Positions 12,016 to 22,288 of a stretch of 64,000 nucleotides of DNA are shown here, one piece after another (position 1 is the first letter of the stretch; every line of letters begins with the position of its first letter). Source of the stretch: Xanthobacteraceae bacterium. Lineage in GTDB: Bacteria > Pseudomonadota > Alphaproteobacteria > Rhizobiales > Xanthobacteraceae. Made by a program: the position numbers and the translations under genes. Where the stretch lies: NCBI GenBank assembly GCA_029266425.1, contig JAQSWY010000030.1, positions 48,617-112,616 of the forward strand, given 5' to 3'. The notes under the pieces were generated by a model. That model did not search any database, was not told the origin of the DNA, and saw nothing but the letters and a program-made list of their open reading frames with translations.

Positions 12016-13281
12016 TCAGGTGTTCATGGACTCGAAGAAGTCGCCATTGGTCTTGGTCTGGCGCAATTTGTCGAGGAGGAACTCGATCGCGTCAACCGTG
12101 CCCATCGGATTGAGGATACGGCGGAGCACGTACATCTTCTTGAGCACATCGTTCGGCACCAGCAGCTCCTCCTTGCGGGTGCCGGAGCGGGTGATGTCGA
12201 TCGCCGGGAAGACGCGCTTGTCGGAAACCTTGCGGTCGAGGATGACCTCGGAGTTGCCGGTGCCCTTGAACTCTTCGAAGATCACTTCGTCCATGCGCGA
12301 GCCGGTCTCGATCAGCGCGGTCGCGATGATGGTCAGCGAACCGCCCTCCTCGATATTGCGCGCCGCGCCGAAGAAGCGCTTCGGACGCTGCAGGGCGTTG
12401 GCGTCGACACCGCCGGTCAGCACCTTGCCGGAAGACGGCACGACCGTGTTGTAGGCGCGCCCGAGGCGGGTGATCGAATCGAGCAGGATGACGACGTCGC
12501 GCTTGTGCTCGACGAGGCGCTTGGCCTTCTCGATCACCATCTCCGCGACCTGGACATGGCGGGCGGCCGGCTCGTCGAAGGTGGAGGAAACCACCTCGCC
12601 CTTCACCGAGCGCTGCATGTCGGTGACTTCCTCTGGCCGCTCGTCGATGAGCAGCACGATCAGGTAGCACTCCGGGTGATTCGTGGTGATGGACTGCGCG
12701 ATATTCTGCAGCAGCACCGTCTTGCCGGTGCGTGGCGGGGCGACGATGAGGCCGCGCTGGCCTTTGCCGATCGGCGCCACGATGTCGATGATTCGCGCGG
12801 AGAAATCCTTGCGCGTCGGGTCTTCGAGCTCGAGCTTCAGGCGCTCGTCGGGATAGAGCGGCGTGAGGTTGTCGAAATTGATCTTGTGCCGGATTTTCTC
12901 CGGGTCTTCGAAGTTGATGGTGTTGACCTTGAGCAGGGCGAAATAGCGCTCGCCGTCCTTCGGCGAGCGGATCTGCCCTTCGACGGTGTCGCCGGTGCGC
13001 AGGCCGAATCGGCGAATCTGCGACGGCGAGACATAGATGTCGTCCGGCCCGGGCAAATAATTCGCGTCGGGCGAGCGCAGGAAGCCGAACCCATCGGACA
13101 GGATTTCGACCACGCCCTCACCGATGATGTCGGTTTCGCGGGAAGCGAGTTGTTTCAATATGGCGAACATCAGCTCCTGCTTGCGCAGTGTGCTGGCATT
13201 CTCGACTTCAAGCTCTTCGGCGAAGACGAGAAGTTCGGCCGCGTTCTTGGACTTGAGGTCCTGAAGTTTCATTTCCCCCAT
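12016..13281 (-). CDS. rho: Transcription termination factor Rho
   Basis: 421-residue hexameric RNA helicase/ATPase. An N-terminal Rho domain ([24 protein letters not shown]) is followed by the cold-shock-like RNA-binding domain ([24 protein letters not shown]). The ATPase core has [15 protein letters not shown] (~173-187) and the Walker B region [17 protein letters not shown] kept the ATG at 13281, preceded by GAGG with seven-base spacing; MKLQDLK at 13272 is an alternative. hemJ is upstream on the same strand after a 234-base gap. Confidence 0.96.
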   Translation of the reverse strand: MGEMKLQDLKSKNAAELLVFAEELEVENASTLRKQELMFAILKQLASRETDIIGEGVVEILSDGFGFLRSPDANYLPGPDDIYVSPSQIRRFGLRTGDTVEGQIRSPKDGERYFALLKVNTINFEDPEKIRHKINFDNLTPLYPDERLKLELEDPTRKDFSARIIDIVAPIGKGQRGLIVAPPRTGKTVLLQNIAQSITTNHPECYLIVLLIDERPEEVTDMQRSVKGEVVSSTFDEPAARHVQVAEMVIEKAKRLVEHKRDVVILLDSITRLGRAYNTVVPSSGKVLTGGVDANALQRPKRFFGAARNIEEGGSLTIIATALIETGSRMDEVIFEEFKGTGNSEVILDRKVSDKRVFPAIDITRSGTRKEELLVPNDVLKKMYVLRRILNPMGTVDAIEFLLDKLRQTKTNGDFFESMNT

Positions 13282-13515
13282 GGGGAAGCCTCGGATGTTG
13301 GGAGAGCGTAAGGGTGGACCTCTGACAGGTGCCCGGACGCATCAGGAGATAGGAAGGCGCTGGTCTGCGGAGCGGCTCCGGTTCGTCCGGAACCCGTCCG
13401 GCGCACGCGCCGGTGTCTGGGGCGACAACAGGCAGGTCAGTGCGTCAGCCAGCTTGGTGGAAGGCACCGGCAACATAGGCAAAGCAGTGAACCCGCGCAA
13501 GCCCACCGATAAGGT

Positions 13516-13941
13516 TTAGAAAGGCTTCACCACGACCAGAATGACGATGCCGATCATCAGCACCGTCGGCACCTCGTTGGCGATGCGGTAGAAGCGCGCA
13601 GAGCGGGTGTTGCGGTCCTGCGCGAAGTCCCGCACCCGGGCGGTGAGGAAGCCGTGCATGGCGCTCATAGCCAGCACCAGAGCGAACTTGGCGTGGAACC
13701 AACCGGAGGCGTACCAGCCGCCGTCCCAGACCAGCCAGAGGCCCGCTAGCCAGGTGATGCCCATCGCCGGGTTGATGATGGCCTTGAGCAGCCGCCGCTC
13801 CATCACCTTGAAGGTCTCGGATTGCGGCGAGCCCGTCGGGGCCTCGCAGTGATAGACCATCAGGCGCGGCAGATAGAGCATGCCGGCCATCCAGGAGATC
13901 ACCGCGAGGATGTGCAGCGCCTTGATCCATTCATAGAGCAC
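13516..13941 (-). CDS. hemJ: Protoporphyrinogen IX oxidase HemJ
   Basis: 141-residue inner-membrane protein (UPF0093/CopD-like) that oxidises protoporphyrinogen IX in haem synthesis. His10 in MLYEWIKALHILAVISWMAGMLY is the conserved haem-ligand position of the family. About four membrane helices are visible. It starts three bases after the hemE stop, in the hemE-hemJ-rho order usual for alphaproteobacteria. Confidence 0.93.
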   Translation of the reverse strand: MLYEWIKALHILAVISWMAGMLYLPRLMVYHCEAPTGSPQSETFKVMERRLLKAIINPAMGITWLAGLWLVWDGGWYASGWFHAKFALVLAMSAMHGFLTARVRDFAQDRNTRSARFYRIANEVPTVLMIGIVILVVVKPF

Positions 13942-13944
13942 AGC

Positions 13945-15024
13945 TCAGCCCCGCAAGCGTTCGAGCATATGTTCGACATGGGAGATCGGCGTCTCCGGAC
14001 GGATGCCGTGGCCGAGATTGAAGATGTGGGCGGCGCCGCGGAAATCGTCGAGGATCGCGTCTATCCCCTCATCCAGCGCCTTGCCACCCACAATCAGTCG
14101 CAGCGGATCGAGATTGCCCTGCAGCGCCACCCGGGCGCCGAGGCGCCCGCGCACCGCACGGCGATCGACGGTCCAGTCAAGGCCGATCGCGTCAACTCCG
14201 GCGCCGTCGACGAGCGCCGTCAGCCCCTCGAGCGTTGCCCCCTTGGGAAAGCCGATCACCTTCGCGTCCGGAATCTCGGCCCGCACCGCGTGGATGATCC
14301 GGGCGATCGGCCCGACGCTCCAGCGCACGAACTCCTCGGGGGCAAGCACGCCGGCCCATGAATCGAAGATCTGCACCGCGTCTGCGCCAGCCTTGAGCTG
14401 GCCGATCAGATAGGCGCTGGAGGATGAGACCAGCCGGTCGATCAGCGCCTCGAAGAAGGCGGGATCGCGCATCATGGCGAGCCGCGCCGGCGCCTGGTCG
14501 TCGGTGCCACGGCCGGCGATCATGTAGGTCGCGACGGTGAACGGCGCACCGCAGAATCCGAGCAGCGCGGTCTCCTCCGGCAGCTCGGTGCGGGTGCGGG
14601 CGACCGCCTCATAGACCTTCCCGACCTTGGCCGGATCGAGCTCGCCGGCAAGGCGCCCGAGGTCTTCGAGGTTCCCGGTGATCGACAGCCGAGGCCCTTC
14701 CCCGGCCTCGAACCTCAGCTCGCAGCCAAGGGCATGCGGCACGACGAGGATGTCGGAGAACAGGATCGCCGCATCGAAGCCGAAGCGGCGGATCGGCTGC
14801 AGCGTCACCTCGGTGGCGAACTCCGGCGTGTAGCAGAGGGTGAGGAAATCGCCGGCCTTTTCGCGCAGCGCCCGGTACTCGGGAAGATAGCGCCCGGCCT
14901 GGCGCATCATCCAGACGGGAACCTTTACCGGCACATGGCCATTGAGGGCTTGGAGCAGCGGATTCTCTCTGCTCCGCTGGCTCGCGGACCCCTGGTGGGC
15001 GATTTCGTCCCCCGGTCCCTTCAT
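13945..15024 (-). CDS. hemE: Uroporphyrinogen decarboxylase
   Basis: 359 residues, slightly longer than usual because of a ~15-residue N-terminal extension. It converts uroporphyrinogen III to coproporphyrinogen III. The signature [16 protein letters not shown] occurs at ~36-51, with [14 protein letters not shown] downstream. It is transcribed away from the putative origin region and leads the hemE-hemJ pair. Confidence 0.97.
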   Translation of the reverse strand: MKGPGDEIAHQGSASQRSRENPLLQALNGHVPVKVPVWMMRQAGRYLPEYRALREKAGDFLTLCYTPEFATEVTLQPIRRFGFDAAILFSDILVVPHALGCELRFEAGEGPRLSITGNLEDLGRLAGELDPAKVGKVYEAVARTRTELPEETALLGFCGAPFTVATYMIAGRGTDDQAPARLAMMRDPAFFEALIDRLVSSSSAYLIGQLKAGADAVQIFDSWAGVLAPEEFVRWSVGPIARIIHAVRAEIPDAKVIGFPKGATLEGLTALVDGAGVDAIGLDWTVDRRAVRGRLGARVALQGNLDPLRLIVGGKALDEGIDAILDDFRGAAHIFNLGHGIRPETPISHVEHMLERLRG

Positions 15025-15330
15025 CTTTTAAAAATCTCTTTCAATGAGAGTCTTTTGAGTCTGTGCCTGCGAATTAGCCGTGTTACGCCGATCCGGCAAC
15101 CAATCCCCAGCCTATCCCGCCGTGCGGCGTTCATCCGGCCTGAAATAGCCATTCCTTAACAATATATTACCGAGGCTGCCGGGCTTCTCCCGGCTGTCCA
15201 CGCACAGCCCTGCCGGACGATCCCCAACCGGGTCGTCTGTGGATGGAAAATGCCGCTGTCCCCAGCCCACCCTTGCCAGCGGAGTGAGGGCATGGCTTTT
15301 TCGCACCTCTGTACACAGGCCTGTGGATGA
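15025..15330. other. oriC: Putative chromosomal replication origin region (oriC)
   Basis: The gap between hemE and the kinase-regulator gene corresponds to the experimentally known Caulobacter origin. It has AT-rich tracts next to hemE (15025-15058) and at 15150-15170. It also has two near-consensus DnaA boxes on the same strand, TGTGGATGG at 15238-15246 and TGTGGATGA at 15322-15330, and weaker box-like strings (CTGTCCACG at ~15194, CTGTACACA at ~15309). A CtrA-like site lies at 15156-15170. No perfect DnaA box is present, so this rests largely on synteny. Confidence 0.5.
15156..15170. promoter_or_regulatory. CtrA-like binding site in the putative origin
   Basis: TTAA-CAATATA-TTAC fits the TTAA-N7-TTAA consensus of the cell-cycle regulator CtrA at seven of eight specified bases. 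It lies within the most AT-rich part of the hemE/ppsR gap. In Caulobacter, CtrA sites overlap the origin and repress initiation. Confidence 0.4.
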
Positions 15331-16190
15331 CCGGCGTGAGCGATGCCGCCCGCACTGCGGAAAGCTATTTCCACCTGCATCTCGTCTCGGATTCCACCGG
15401 CGAGACACTGATCAGCGTCGGCCGGGCCGCAGCCGCGCAGTACAGCCATGTGAAGCCGATCGAGCATGTCTATCCGCTGATCCGCACCCAGAAGCAGCTC
15501 GACAAGGTCATCGGCGATATCGAGGCCTATCCGGGCATGGTGCTCTACACGCTTACCGATATCGAGCTGCGCGAACGCCTCAAACTCTATTGCCAGCAAA
15601 ATGGCGTGCCCGTGCTGTCCGTGCTGGCCCCGGTGGTTCGGCTGTTCCAGGCCTATCTCGGCGGCACGCCGACCCCACGCGTCGGCGGCCAGCACCAGCT
15701 CGACGGCGATTATTTCCGCCGCATCGATGCAATGAACTACACGGTGATGCACGATGACGGCCAGCACACCGACGGGCTCGAGGAAGCCGATGTCGTGCTG
15801 CTCGGCATCTCCCGCTCGTCCAAGACGCCGACCAGCATCTATCTCGCCAATCGCGGCATCAAGACCGCCAATATCCCCCTGGTGCCGAACATGCCGGTAC
15901 CGACAGGGCTGCCACTGCTGAAGCGACCGCTGGTCGTCGGGCTGGTGGCGAGCGCCGAGCGCGTGGTCGAGATCCGCCGCAACCGCCTGCTCGGGCTGAA
16001 TGCGGTCCAGCCCAATGACGCCTATATTGACCGCGATGCGGTGGCCGAGGAGATCGCCTTCTCCCGCCGGCTCTGCGCCCGCAACGACTGGCCGGTCATC
16101 GATGTCACGCGACGCTCCATCGAGGAGACAGCGGCGGCGATCATCGGCCTGCTGCAGGAGCGTCGTCGCAGAATGTCGGAGTCCGAGTGA
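15327..16190 (+). CDS. Pyruvate,phosphate dikinase/PEP synthase regulatory protein (kinase-pyrophosphorylase)
   Basis: 287 residues of the DUF299 family, which phosphorylates and dephosphorylates pyruvate phosphate dikinase or PEP synthase using ADP and Pi. The N-terminal FHLHLVSDSTGETL and the P-loop GISRSSKTP (~160-168) are diagnostic. The ATG at 15327 lies within a DnaA-box-like string; GTG at 15336 is an alternative start. It overlaps maf by four bases and opens the maf-aroE-coaE-dnaQ run. Confidence 0.93.
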   Translation: MTGVSDAARTAESYFHLHLVSDSTGETLISVGRAAAAQYSHVKPIEHVYPLIRTQKQLDKVIGDIEAYPGMVLYTLTDIELRERLKLYCQQNGVPVLSVLAPVVRLFQAYLGGTPTPRVGGQHQLDGDYFRRIDAMNYTVMHDDGQHTDGLEEADVVLLGISRSSKTPTSIYLANRGIKTANIPLVPNMPVPTGLPLLKRPLVVGLVASAERVVEIRRNRLLGLNAVQPNDAYIDRDAVAEEIAFSRRLCARNDWPVIDVTRRSIEETAAAIIGLLQERRRRMSESE

Positions 16191-16810
16191 TGGCGGAGGT
16201 GGACAATCCCCTCTGGCGCGGCACCACGCCGCTGCTCCTGGCTTCGAAGAGCACGGCGCGGCGGGCGCTGCTCGAAGCCGCGCGCCTGCCGTTCGAGATC
16301 CTCGGCGTCGACATCGACGAGCGGGCGGTCGAAGCCGAGACGCCCGAGGATGGTCCGGACGGCGTCGCCAGACGGTTGGCGCGGGAGAAGGCCCTGGCCG
16401 GGAGCCGCCTGCGGCCCGAGGCGCTCGTCATCGGCGCCGACCAGACGCTGGCGCTCGGCAATGAGAGCTTCCACAAGCCGGTCGATCGGGATGCCGCCAA
16501 GGCGCAGCTGGCCCGGCTCGCCGGCCGCACCCATGCGCTCCACTCGGCGATAGCGCTGGCGCGCAATGGCGAGGTCGTGTTCGACACGGTGGAGGCGGCG
16601 CACCTCACCATGCGGCCGATGACGGCAATGAGCCTCGACGCCTATCTCGATGCAGCGGGCGACGCGGTGCTGGGAAGCGTCGGAGGTTACCAGCTCGAAG
16701 GGCTGGGCATCCATCTGTTCGAGCGGATCGAAGGCGCGCATTCCGTCATACTCGGGCTGCCGCTGCTGCCGCTGCTTGGCTTCCTGCGCAGGGCGAATGT
16801 GCTGCTGTGA
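16187..16810 (+). CDS. maf: Maf-family nucleoside triphosphate pyrophosphatase
   Basis: 207 residues. This family hydrolyses dTTP/UTP or modified pyrimidine NTPs as a housecleaning enzyme. The motif LLASKSTARRALLEAA starts at ~14, and the conserved Asp is in VIGADQTLALG. It overlaps the upstream regulator gene (ATGA) and precedes aroE. Confidence 0.93.
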   Translation: MMAEVDNPLWRGTTPLLLASKSTARRALLEAARLPFEILGVDIDERAVEAETPEDGPDGVARRLAREKALAGSRLRPEALVIGADQTLALGNESFHKPVDRDAAKAQLARLAGRTHALHSAIALARNGEVVFDTVEAAHLTMRPMTAMSLDAYLDAAGDAVLGSVGGYQLEGLGIHLFERIEGAHSVILGLPLLPLLGFLRRANVLL

Positions 16811-16840
16811 AATGTGTTTTGCTGTGAGAGGTTTGCTGCC

Positions 16841-17686
16841 GTGACTCGCCGCGCCTGCGTCATCGGCCATCCCATCGCCCATTCCCGCTCGCCTCTGGTC
16901 CATGGCTATTGGCTGGCGCAGCACGGCATTGACGGCGCCTATGGGCTCCAGGATGTGGCGCCGGGAGAAATTGACGGGTTTCTCAGGAGCCTCGGCAGCC
17001 ATGGCTATGTCGGCGCCAATGTCACCGTGCCGCACAAGGAAGCCGCGTTCCGTGCCGCCGAGGAGCTCGACAAGGACGCCGCCGCGCTCGGCGCGGTGAA
17101 CACGCTCTGGTACGAGGATGGCCGGCTCCATGGCGGCAATACCGACGTCTATGGCTTCCTCGCCAATCTCGACGCCGGCGAACCGGACTGGCAGCGCGCG
17201 CTCGGCGAGGCGGTGGTGCTGGGCGCCGGCGGGGCCGCGCGTGGCATCGTCCATGGCCTCATCGGCCGCGGCGTCGACCGCATCGCGGTAGCCAACCGCA
17301 CCTTCGAGCGTACCGAGGCGCTGCGCGCGCAGTTCGGCCCCAAGGTGGTGCCGGTGCAGTGGCGCGACATGCCGGGCTGGCTGAACAGCACAAGGCTGCT
17401 CATCAACACCACCTCGCTCGGCATGAAGGGCCAGCCACCGCTCGATATCGACCTCTCGCTGGTCTCCCCTGATGCGGTGGTGACGGATGCGGTCTATGTG
17501 CCGCTGGAGACGCCGCTTCTGCGCGCCGCGAAAGCCCGTGGCATCGCCACCATAGACGGGCTCGGCATGCTGCTGCACCAGGCGGTCCCGGGCTTCGAGC
17601 GCTGGTTCGGGGTGCGGCCGCAGGTGACCCCGGAACTCCGGGCGCTGGTCGTCGCCGACCTTGCCGCCAAAGGCCAGCTCGTCTGA
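16841..17686 (+). CDS. aroE: Shikimate 5-dehydrogenase
   Basis: 281 residues. NADPH-dependent reduction of 3-dehydroshikimate in aromatic amino acid synthesis. The substrate pocket is [10 protein letters not shown] and [11 protein letters not shown]; the nucleotide fold is [16 protein letters not shown] chose GTG at 16841 because GAGAGG precedes it by ten bases and the family begins just before [13 protein letters not shown]; an in-frame GTG at 16814 would add nine residues. Its stop overlaps the coaE ATG by one base. Confidence 0.95.
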   Translation: MTRRACVIGHPIAHSRSPLVHGYWLAQHGIDGAYGLQDVAPGEIDGFLRSLGSHGYVGANVTVPHKEAAFRAAEELDKDAAALGAVNTLWYEDGRLHGGNTDVYGFLANLDAGEPDWQRALGEAVVLGAGGAARGIVHGLIGRGVDRIAVANRTFERTEALRAQFGPKVVPVQWRDMPGWLNSTRLLINTTSLGMKGQPPLDIDLSLVSPDAVVTDAVYVPLETPLLRAAKARGIATIDGLGMLLHQAVPGFERWFGVRPQVTPELRALVVADLAAKGQLV

Positions 17687-18288
17687 TGGCGAAACCTCCG
17701 TTCCGGCTCGGCCTGACCGGCTCGATCGGCATGGGCAAATCGACCACCGCCGGCCTGTTCCGTGAGCTCGGCGTGCCGGTGCACGATGCCGATGCCGCGG
17801 TGCACGAGATCTATGGGGCGGAGGGCGTCGCGCCGGTCGAGGCCGCCTTTCCCGGCGTCACCGTCGACGGTCGCATCGATCGGGCCCGCCTCGGTGCCCG
17901 CGTGCTCGACGACGATGCGGCGATGAAGCGGCTGGAGGCCATCGTCCATCCGCTGGTGCGGGCGCGCGAGACCGCGTTTCTGGAACGGGCTCGTCGCGAG
18001 GGCGCCCGCATCGCCGTGCTCGACATCCCGCTGCTCTATGAGACCGGCGGCGAGGGCAGGGTCGACGCCGTCGTGGTGGTCTCGGCACCGGAATCTGTGC
18101 AGCGCGCGCGGGTTCTTGCGCGGCCGGACATGACGGCGGAAAAATTCGCGGCGATCCTGTCGCGGCAGATGCCCGATTCGGAAAAGCGCCGCCGCGCCGA
18201 CCACGTCATCGACACCGGACGCGGGATACCGGCGGCGCGCGAACAGGTGGCGGCACTTTTGAAGCGGTTGGCAGGAGACCAGGACTAG
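17686..18288 (+). CDS. coaE: Dephospho-CoA kinase
   Basis: 200 residues, the last step of CoA synthesis. The P-loop [13 protein letters not shown] lies at ~8-20; [10 protein letters not shown] and the C-terminal lid region are present. It overlaps aroE by one base and is followed at one base by dnaQ. Confidence 0.96.
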   Translation: MAKPPFRLGLTGSIGMGKSTTAGLFRELGVPVHDADAAVHEIYGAEGVAPVEAAFPGVTVDGRIDRARLGARVLDDDAAMKRLEAIVHPLVRARETAFLERARREGARIAVLDIPLLYETGGEGRVDAVVVVSAPESVQRARVLARPDMTAEKFAAILSRQMPDSEKRRRADHVIDTGRGIPAAREQVAALLKRLAGDQD

Positions 18289-18289
18289 G

Positions 18290-19009
18290 ATGCGCGAGAT
18301 CGTGCTCGATACCGAGACCACCGGTCTCGATCCGCTGCGCGGCGACAGGCTGGTGGAGATCGGGTGTGTCGAGATGCTGAATCGCATACCGACCGGCCAG
18401 AGCTTCCACGTCTATATCAACCCCGAACGTGACATGCCGGTCGAGGCCTTCAACGTCCACGGGCTCTCCGCCGAATTCCTGTCGGACAAGCCGCTCTTCG
18501 CCGCGATTGCCGACGAATTCCTCGCCTTCATCGCGGATTCGCCGCTCGTCATCCACAACGCCTCGTTCGATGTCGGCTTCCTCAATGCCGAGCTCGCCCG
18601 CCTCGGCCGTGTCGCACTCGGCTTCGACCGCGTGGTCGACACCCTGGCGCTGGCGCGCCGCCGCCATCCCGGTGGGCCGAACCGGCTGGACGATCTGTGC
18701 GGGCGCTACGGGATCGACCTGTCACGCCGCACCAAGCACGGCGCGCTGCTCGATTCCGAATTGCTGGCGGAGGTCTATGCCGAGCTCGCCGGCGGCCGTC
18801 AGGCGGCGCTGGTCCTCGACACGGCGGAAGCGAACGCGGCGCGCTTGGCGGGTAATGCCGCGGTGCGCCAGCGCCCGGTGCCGCTGCCGCCGCGCATCTC
18901 GCCCGACGAGGCCGCCGCCCATGCCGCCTTCGTGGCAAGCCTGGGCGAGGGTGCGCTCTGGAAGGACTATGAAGCCGCGGAGCCGGAAGCCGTCGCCGCT
19001 GTTGGCTAG
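18290..19009 (+). CDS. dnaQ: DNA polymerase III epsilon subunit (proofreading 3'-5' exonuclease)
   Basis: 239 residues. The DEDD exonuclease motifs are LDTETTGLD (residues 6-14), [13 protein letters not shown] (~84-96) and the [14 protein letters not shown] region. The C-terminal ~60 residues form the variable tail that binds the polymerase subunit. It ends the maf-aroE-coaE-dnaQ run and converges on secB over a hairpin repeat. Confidence 0.96.
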   Translation: MREIVLDTETTGLDPLRGDRLVEIGCVEMLNRIPTGQSFHVYINPERDMPVEAFNVHGLSAEFLSDKPLFAAIADEFLAFIADSPLVIHNASFDVGFLNAELARLGRVALGFDRVVDTLALARRRHPGGPNRLDDLCGRYGIDLSRRTKHGALLDSELLAEVYAELAGGRQAALVLDTAEANAARLAGNAAVRQRPVPLPPRISPDEAAAHAAFVASLGEGALWKDYEAAEPEAVAAVG

Positions 19010-19065
19010 TGCTTACCATCCTGGCCCGAATCGAGCCGTTTTAGGTGACGACGCGCCATATCCAA

Positions 19066-19150
19066 CGTCATGGCCGGGCTTGTCCCGGCCATGACGGCCT
19101 CTGATGCATGGTCAGGAATCGAGATCCCCGGCACGAGGCCGGGGATGACG
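19066..19150. repeat. Twin-hairpin dispersed repeat, CTTGT-loop family
   Basis: Hairpin 1 pairs 13 bases (CGTCATGGCCGGG, 19066-19078, with 19084-19096) around loop CTTGT. Hairpin 2 pairs nine bases (19124-19132 with 19138-19146) around ACGAG. Both lie between convergent dnaQ and secB. The same loop and arms recur at 34185-34259. They may serve as a bidirectional terminator, but no T-run is visible. Confidence 0.75.
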
Positions 19151-19177
19151 TTCGATCTTGTAGTTTCAGCCAGCGTC

Positions 19178-19654
19178 TCAGGAACTCAGCACCGCGGCGG
19201 CCGGCGCCTGCTTCGCCATGCGCTGGCGATAGAGCGAGACGAAATCGACCGGATCGATCATCAGCGGCGGGAAACCGCCATTGCGTACCGTGTCAGCGAC
19301 GATCTGCCGCGCGAACGGGAACAGCATGCGCGGGCACTCGATCATGACGAAGGCGTGCAGCGTCTCCTGCGCCACGTTCTGGGCGCGGAAGATGCCGGCA
19401 TAGAGCAGCTCGACCGCGAACAGCAGCTGGTTCTTGGCCTCGGCCTTGGCCTCGATCTTCAGCTCGACCTCGAACTCGCCATCCTTCACCGGGCGGGCAT
19501 TGACGTTGATCTGGATATTGATCTGCGGCTGGCTGGACGGCGCGAGCGAGGCCGGGGCACCCGGATTCTCAAACGAAAGATCCTTGGTGTACTGGGCGAC
19601 GACGTGCAGCGTCGGCATGGCCGTCGCATTCGCGGCGTTGTCGGTCTCGGTCAT
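19178..19654 (-). CDS. secB: Protein-export chaperone SecB
   Basis: 158 residues. Tetrameric chaperone that delivers preproteins to Sec[20 protein letters not shown] and the [11 protein letters not shown] beta segment are typical, and the C-terminal region has LYRQRMA. The ATG at 19654 is preceded by GGAGACGAAG; the frame continues upstream but without family similarity. Confidence 0.96.
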   Translation of the reverse strand: MTETDNAANATAMPTLHVVAQYTKDLSFENPGAPASLAPSSQPQINIQINVNARPVKDGEFEVELKIEAKAEAKNQLLFAVELLYAGIFRAQNVAQETLHAFVMIECPRMLFPFARQIVADTVRNGGFPPLMIDPVDFVSLYRQRMAKQAPAAAVLSS

Positions 19655-20062
19655 CTTCGTCTCCGTTGTCCGCCGTTTGGCGTCGTTCTTGTCAGACGCG
19701 CTTCTTGAGCGCGAGCCGGCGGGCGCCCGGCCTGTGATGGGCGGCGTGCTGCTATCACGCTTGGGTGTTCCTGCCAAGGCAAGGCTGGGCCACATGCTGC
19801 CCAACACGCCGCGCGGGGGCGCGTGGCGCATGCCGGCCCGATGCTCTAGTCTTCGCGGACTCGCGGGAAATTCATGATTTCGCCTTCACCACATGATGAC
19901 GCTGCGGCATTGACGGGCTGGCGAAATCCGGGCGAAGGCGTACATAAGATAGGATCGATGTGCGCATCCGACTGCCGGAAACGCGCATGGACGGTATCGG
20001 CTAACGTGCACGGGGCTGGCGTCTGGCGCCGCATTCCGTGACGAACCACGGCAAAGAGCGAC
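19655..20062. other. Divergent intergenic region between secB and the Tim44-like gene
   Basis: About 400 bases. In many relatives fxsA lies here; no FxsA-like frame is visible. The frames present (for example 55 codons from 19877 on the plus strand) have no domain-like composition. Promoters for both flanking genes are expected but none is clear by eye. Confidence 0.5.
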
Positions 20063-20794
20063 GTGTTCGATATTTATACGATCATATTCCTGGCCTTGGC
20101 CGTGTTCATTTTCATGCGGCTGCGCAGCGTGCTGGGACAGCGTACCGGGCGCGAGAGGCCGCCTTATGATCCTTATTCGCGCCAGGATCCGGCCAAGGCG
20201 CCGGCCGGCAGCGACGCGCGCTCGGACAAGGTGGTGAATTTCCCCGATCGGGCCGGCGAGCCGACGACCGCGCCTTCCGCCTCGGCGGACAGCGACGAGC
20301 CGGCAGCGCCGCGCTGGTCGGGCGTCGCCGAGATCGGCTCGGCGGTGGCCAATGGTCTCGACGCCATCGCCGCGCAGGAACGCGGCTTCGATGTGGAGCA
20401 TTTCCTCAATGGCGGGCGCTCGGCCTATGAGATGATCGTGCTGGCCTTCGCCAATGGCGACCGCCGCGCCTTGCGCGATCTTCTGGCGAAGGACGTGTTC
20501 GACGGCTTCTCCGCCGCCATCAGCGAGCGCGAGGCCCGCGGCGAGACCATGGAGACCCGTTTCGTCGCCATCGACAAGGCCGATATCATCGATGCCCAGG
20601 TGAAGGCGCGCACCGCGCAGATCACCGTGCGCTTCGTCTCGCAGCTGATCTCGGTGACGCGCAATGCCGCCGGCGAAGTCGTCGACGGCGATCCGGAGAC
20701 CGTTGCGGACGTGACCGACGTGTGGACCTTCTCGCGTGACCTCGGCGCGCGCGATCCCAATTGGAAGCTGGTCGCCACCGAAGCCGCGGCGTGA
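20063..20794 (+). CDS. Tim44/TimA-family membrane-associated protein
   Basis: 243 residues. One N-terminal membrane segment (YTIIFLALAVFIFMRL, ~4-19) is followed by a Pro/Ala/Ser-rich linker and a Tim44-like domain from ~85 to the end. That domain includes NGGRSAYEMIVLAFANGDRRALRDLLAKDVFDGF. The bacterial family relates to mitochondrial Tim44 and is implicated in inner-membrane protein handling; its exact role here is unknown. The start is GTG at 20063. It precedes mltA, smr and an HTH gene, the usual alphaproteobacterial order. Confidence 0.88.
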   Translation: MFDIYTIIFLALAVFIFMRLRSVLGQRTGRERPPYDPYSRQDPAKAPAGSDARSDKVVNFPDRAGEPTTAPSASADSDEPAAPRWSGVAEIGSAVANGLDAIAAQERGFDVEHFLNGGRSAYEMIVLAFANGDRRALRDLLAKDVFDGFSAAISEREARGETMETRFVAIDKADIIDAQVKARTAQITVRFVSQLISVTRNAAGEVVDGDPETVADVTDVWTFSRDLGARDPNWKLVATEAAA

Positions 20795-20806
20795 GAGTAT
20801 GCGTGG

Positions 20807-22288
20807 GTGCGCGCATATCACCTCACCCTCGCTTGTCTTTTGCTCGCCGCCGGTCTGGTGCTCACGCTCGGCGTGAACCTGCCGTCCGGCACCTTCGACG
20901 GCGCCATGGCGAAGCCGGTCGCCCGCAAGCACGAGAAGCCGCTGCGCCCGAGCGCCAATGTCGGCCGGGGGAAGAAGGGCCACGCAGCGGCCAAATCCAC
21001 GGCCAAATCCAGATCGGCGGCCAAAGCTGCGGCAAAGCCGGCCCATGGCGCGCCGGCCCGCCGCGCTGCCGGCGCGCATCTCTTCCGCATGCCGCAGGCG
21101 GCACTGGAGCCGACCGAGTACGCCGCGCTCGACGGCTGGGCCGAGGACGACCACGTCGCGGCCTTCCTTACCTTCCGCAAGAGCTGCGCGCCGATCCTCC
21201 ACGGCCGTGATCCGGTGCGCCCCGGCCGCCCGGTCTTCGGTGCGCTGCGCCCGATCTGCGCCCACGCCCGCAAGCTCCCGGCGAATCCGGACGAGGCGGC
21301 GGCCCGCCACTTCTTCGAGACCGAGTTCCGCCCGGTCCTCATCTCCGCCGTCGATGCCCAGCAGGGCTTCCTCACCGGCTATTACGAGCCGGAGGTCGAG
21401 GGCTCGCGGGAGCGCACCGATGATTATCAGAGCCCGCTCTATCGCCGGCCGCCGGACCTGATCATCCGCGCCCCGAAGAAGGGCGCCCCGTCGAACAAGG
21501 GCCAGGCGTTCCGCCGCGACGGAAAGAAGCTGGTGCCCTTTTACGATCGCGGCGCCATCGAGGATGGCGCGCTCGCCGGCCGCAGCCTCGAACTCGCCTG
21601 GATCAAGGATCCGGTCGATGCCTTCTTCGCCCATATCCAGGGCTCGGTGCGGGTGAGACTGCCCGACGGCGACGTGCTGCGGCTGAACTATGACGGCCAC
21701 AATGGCCAGACCTACACGCCGATCGGCCGGATTCTGGTCGATCAGGGCACCGTGCCGCGCGAAAAGATCTCGATGGACACCATTCGCGCCTATATTTCGA
21801 ATGATCCCGAAGCCGGGCGCGCGCTGATGCGGCAGAACAAGTCCTACGTCTTCTTCCGCGTGGCGAAGGAGCTCAAGAAGGATGACGGCGCCGTCGGCGG
21901 GCAGGGCCTGCCGCTGACCGCCGGGCGCTCCATCGCGGTCGACCGGGCGCTCCATGTCTATGGCACGCCCTTCTATATCGACGCGAAGCTGCCGATCGAG
22001 GGCGACACGCCGACCACGCCGTTCCGGAAGCTGATGATCGCCCAGGACACCGGCTCCGCCATCATCGGCCCGGCACGCGCCGACATCTTCTTCGGCGCCG
22101 GCAAGGAGGCCGGCTCGATCGCCGGGCGCATCCAGCATCCCGGCCGCTTCGCCATGCTGCTGCCCAAGGCGCTCGATCCGTCCAGGGCGCCGCCGCCGCC
22201 CTTGCCGCCCATGCGTCCGGCTGATGCGCCGAAACCCCCGGCGAGCGAGCCGCAGGCGGCCCCCACCGCGTCGGGAACGACACCATGA
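20807..22288 (+). CDS. mltA: Membrane-bound lytic murein transglycosylase A
   Basis: 493 residues. It cleaves peptidoglycan glycan strands to 1,6-anhydromuropeptides. The N-terminal signal helix is LTLACLLLAAGLVLTLGV, then a Lys/Ala-rich linker to ~80. The MltA domain contains GFLTGYYEPEVEGSRER and the 3D-domain end AQDTGSAIIGPARADIFFG with the catalytic Asp. A Pro-rich tail ends the protein. The GTG start at 20807 follows GAGAG. It overlaps smr by four bases. Confidence 0.93.
   Translation: MRAYHLTLACLLLAAGLVLTLGVNLPSGTFDGAMAKPVARKHEKPLRPSANVGRGKKGHAAAKSTAKSRSAAKAAAKPAHGAPARRAAGAHLFRMPQAALEPTEYAALDGWAEDDHVAAFLTFRKSCAPILHGRDPVRPGRPVFGALRPICAHARKLPANPDEAAARHFFETEFRPVLISAVDAQQGFLTGYYEPEVEGSRERTDDYQSPLYRRPPDLIIRAPKKGAPSNKGQAFRRDGKKLVPFYDRGAIEDGALAGRSLELAWIKDPVDAFFAHIQGSVRVRLPDGDVLRLNYDGHNGQTYTPIGRILVDQGTVPREKISMDTIRAYISNDPEAGRALMRQNKSYVFFRVAKELKKDDGAVGGQGLPLTAGRSIAVDRALHVYGTPFYIDAKLPIEGDTPTTPFRKLMIAQDTGSAIIGPARADIFFGAGKEAGSIAGRIQHPGRFAMLLPKALDPSRAPPPPLPPMRPADAPKPPASEPQAAPTASGTTP

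Noticed and set aside
19877..20041. 55-codon plus-strand frame in the secB/Tim44 gap (possible fxsA remnant)
   Set aside because: No hydrophobic FxsA-like pattern and no ribosome site.
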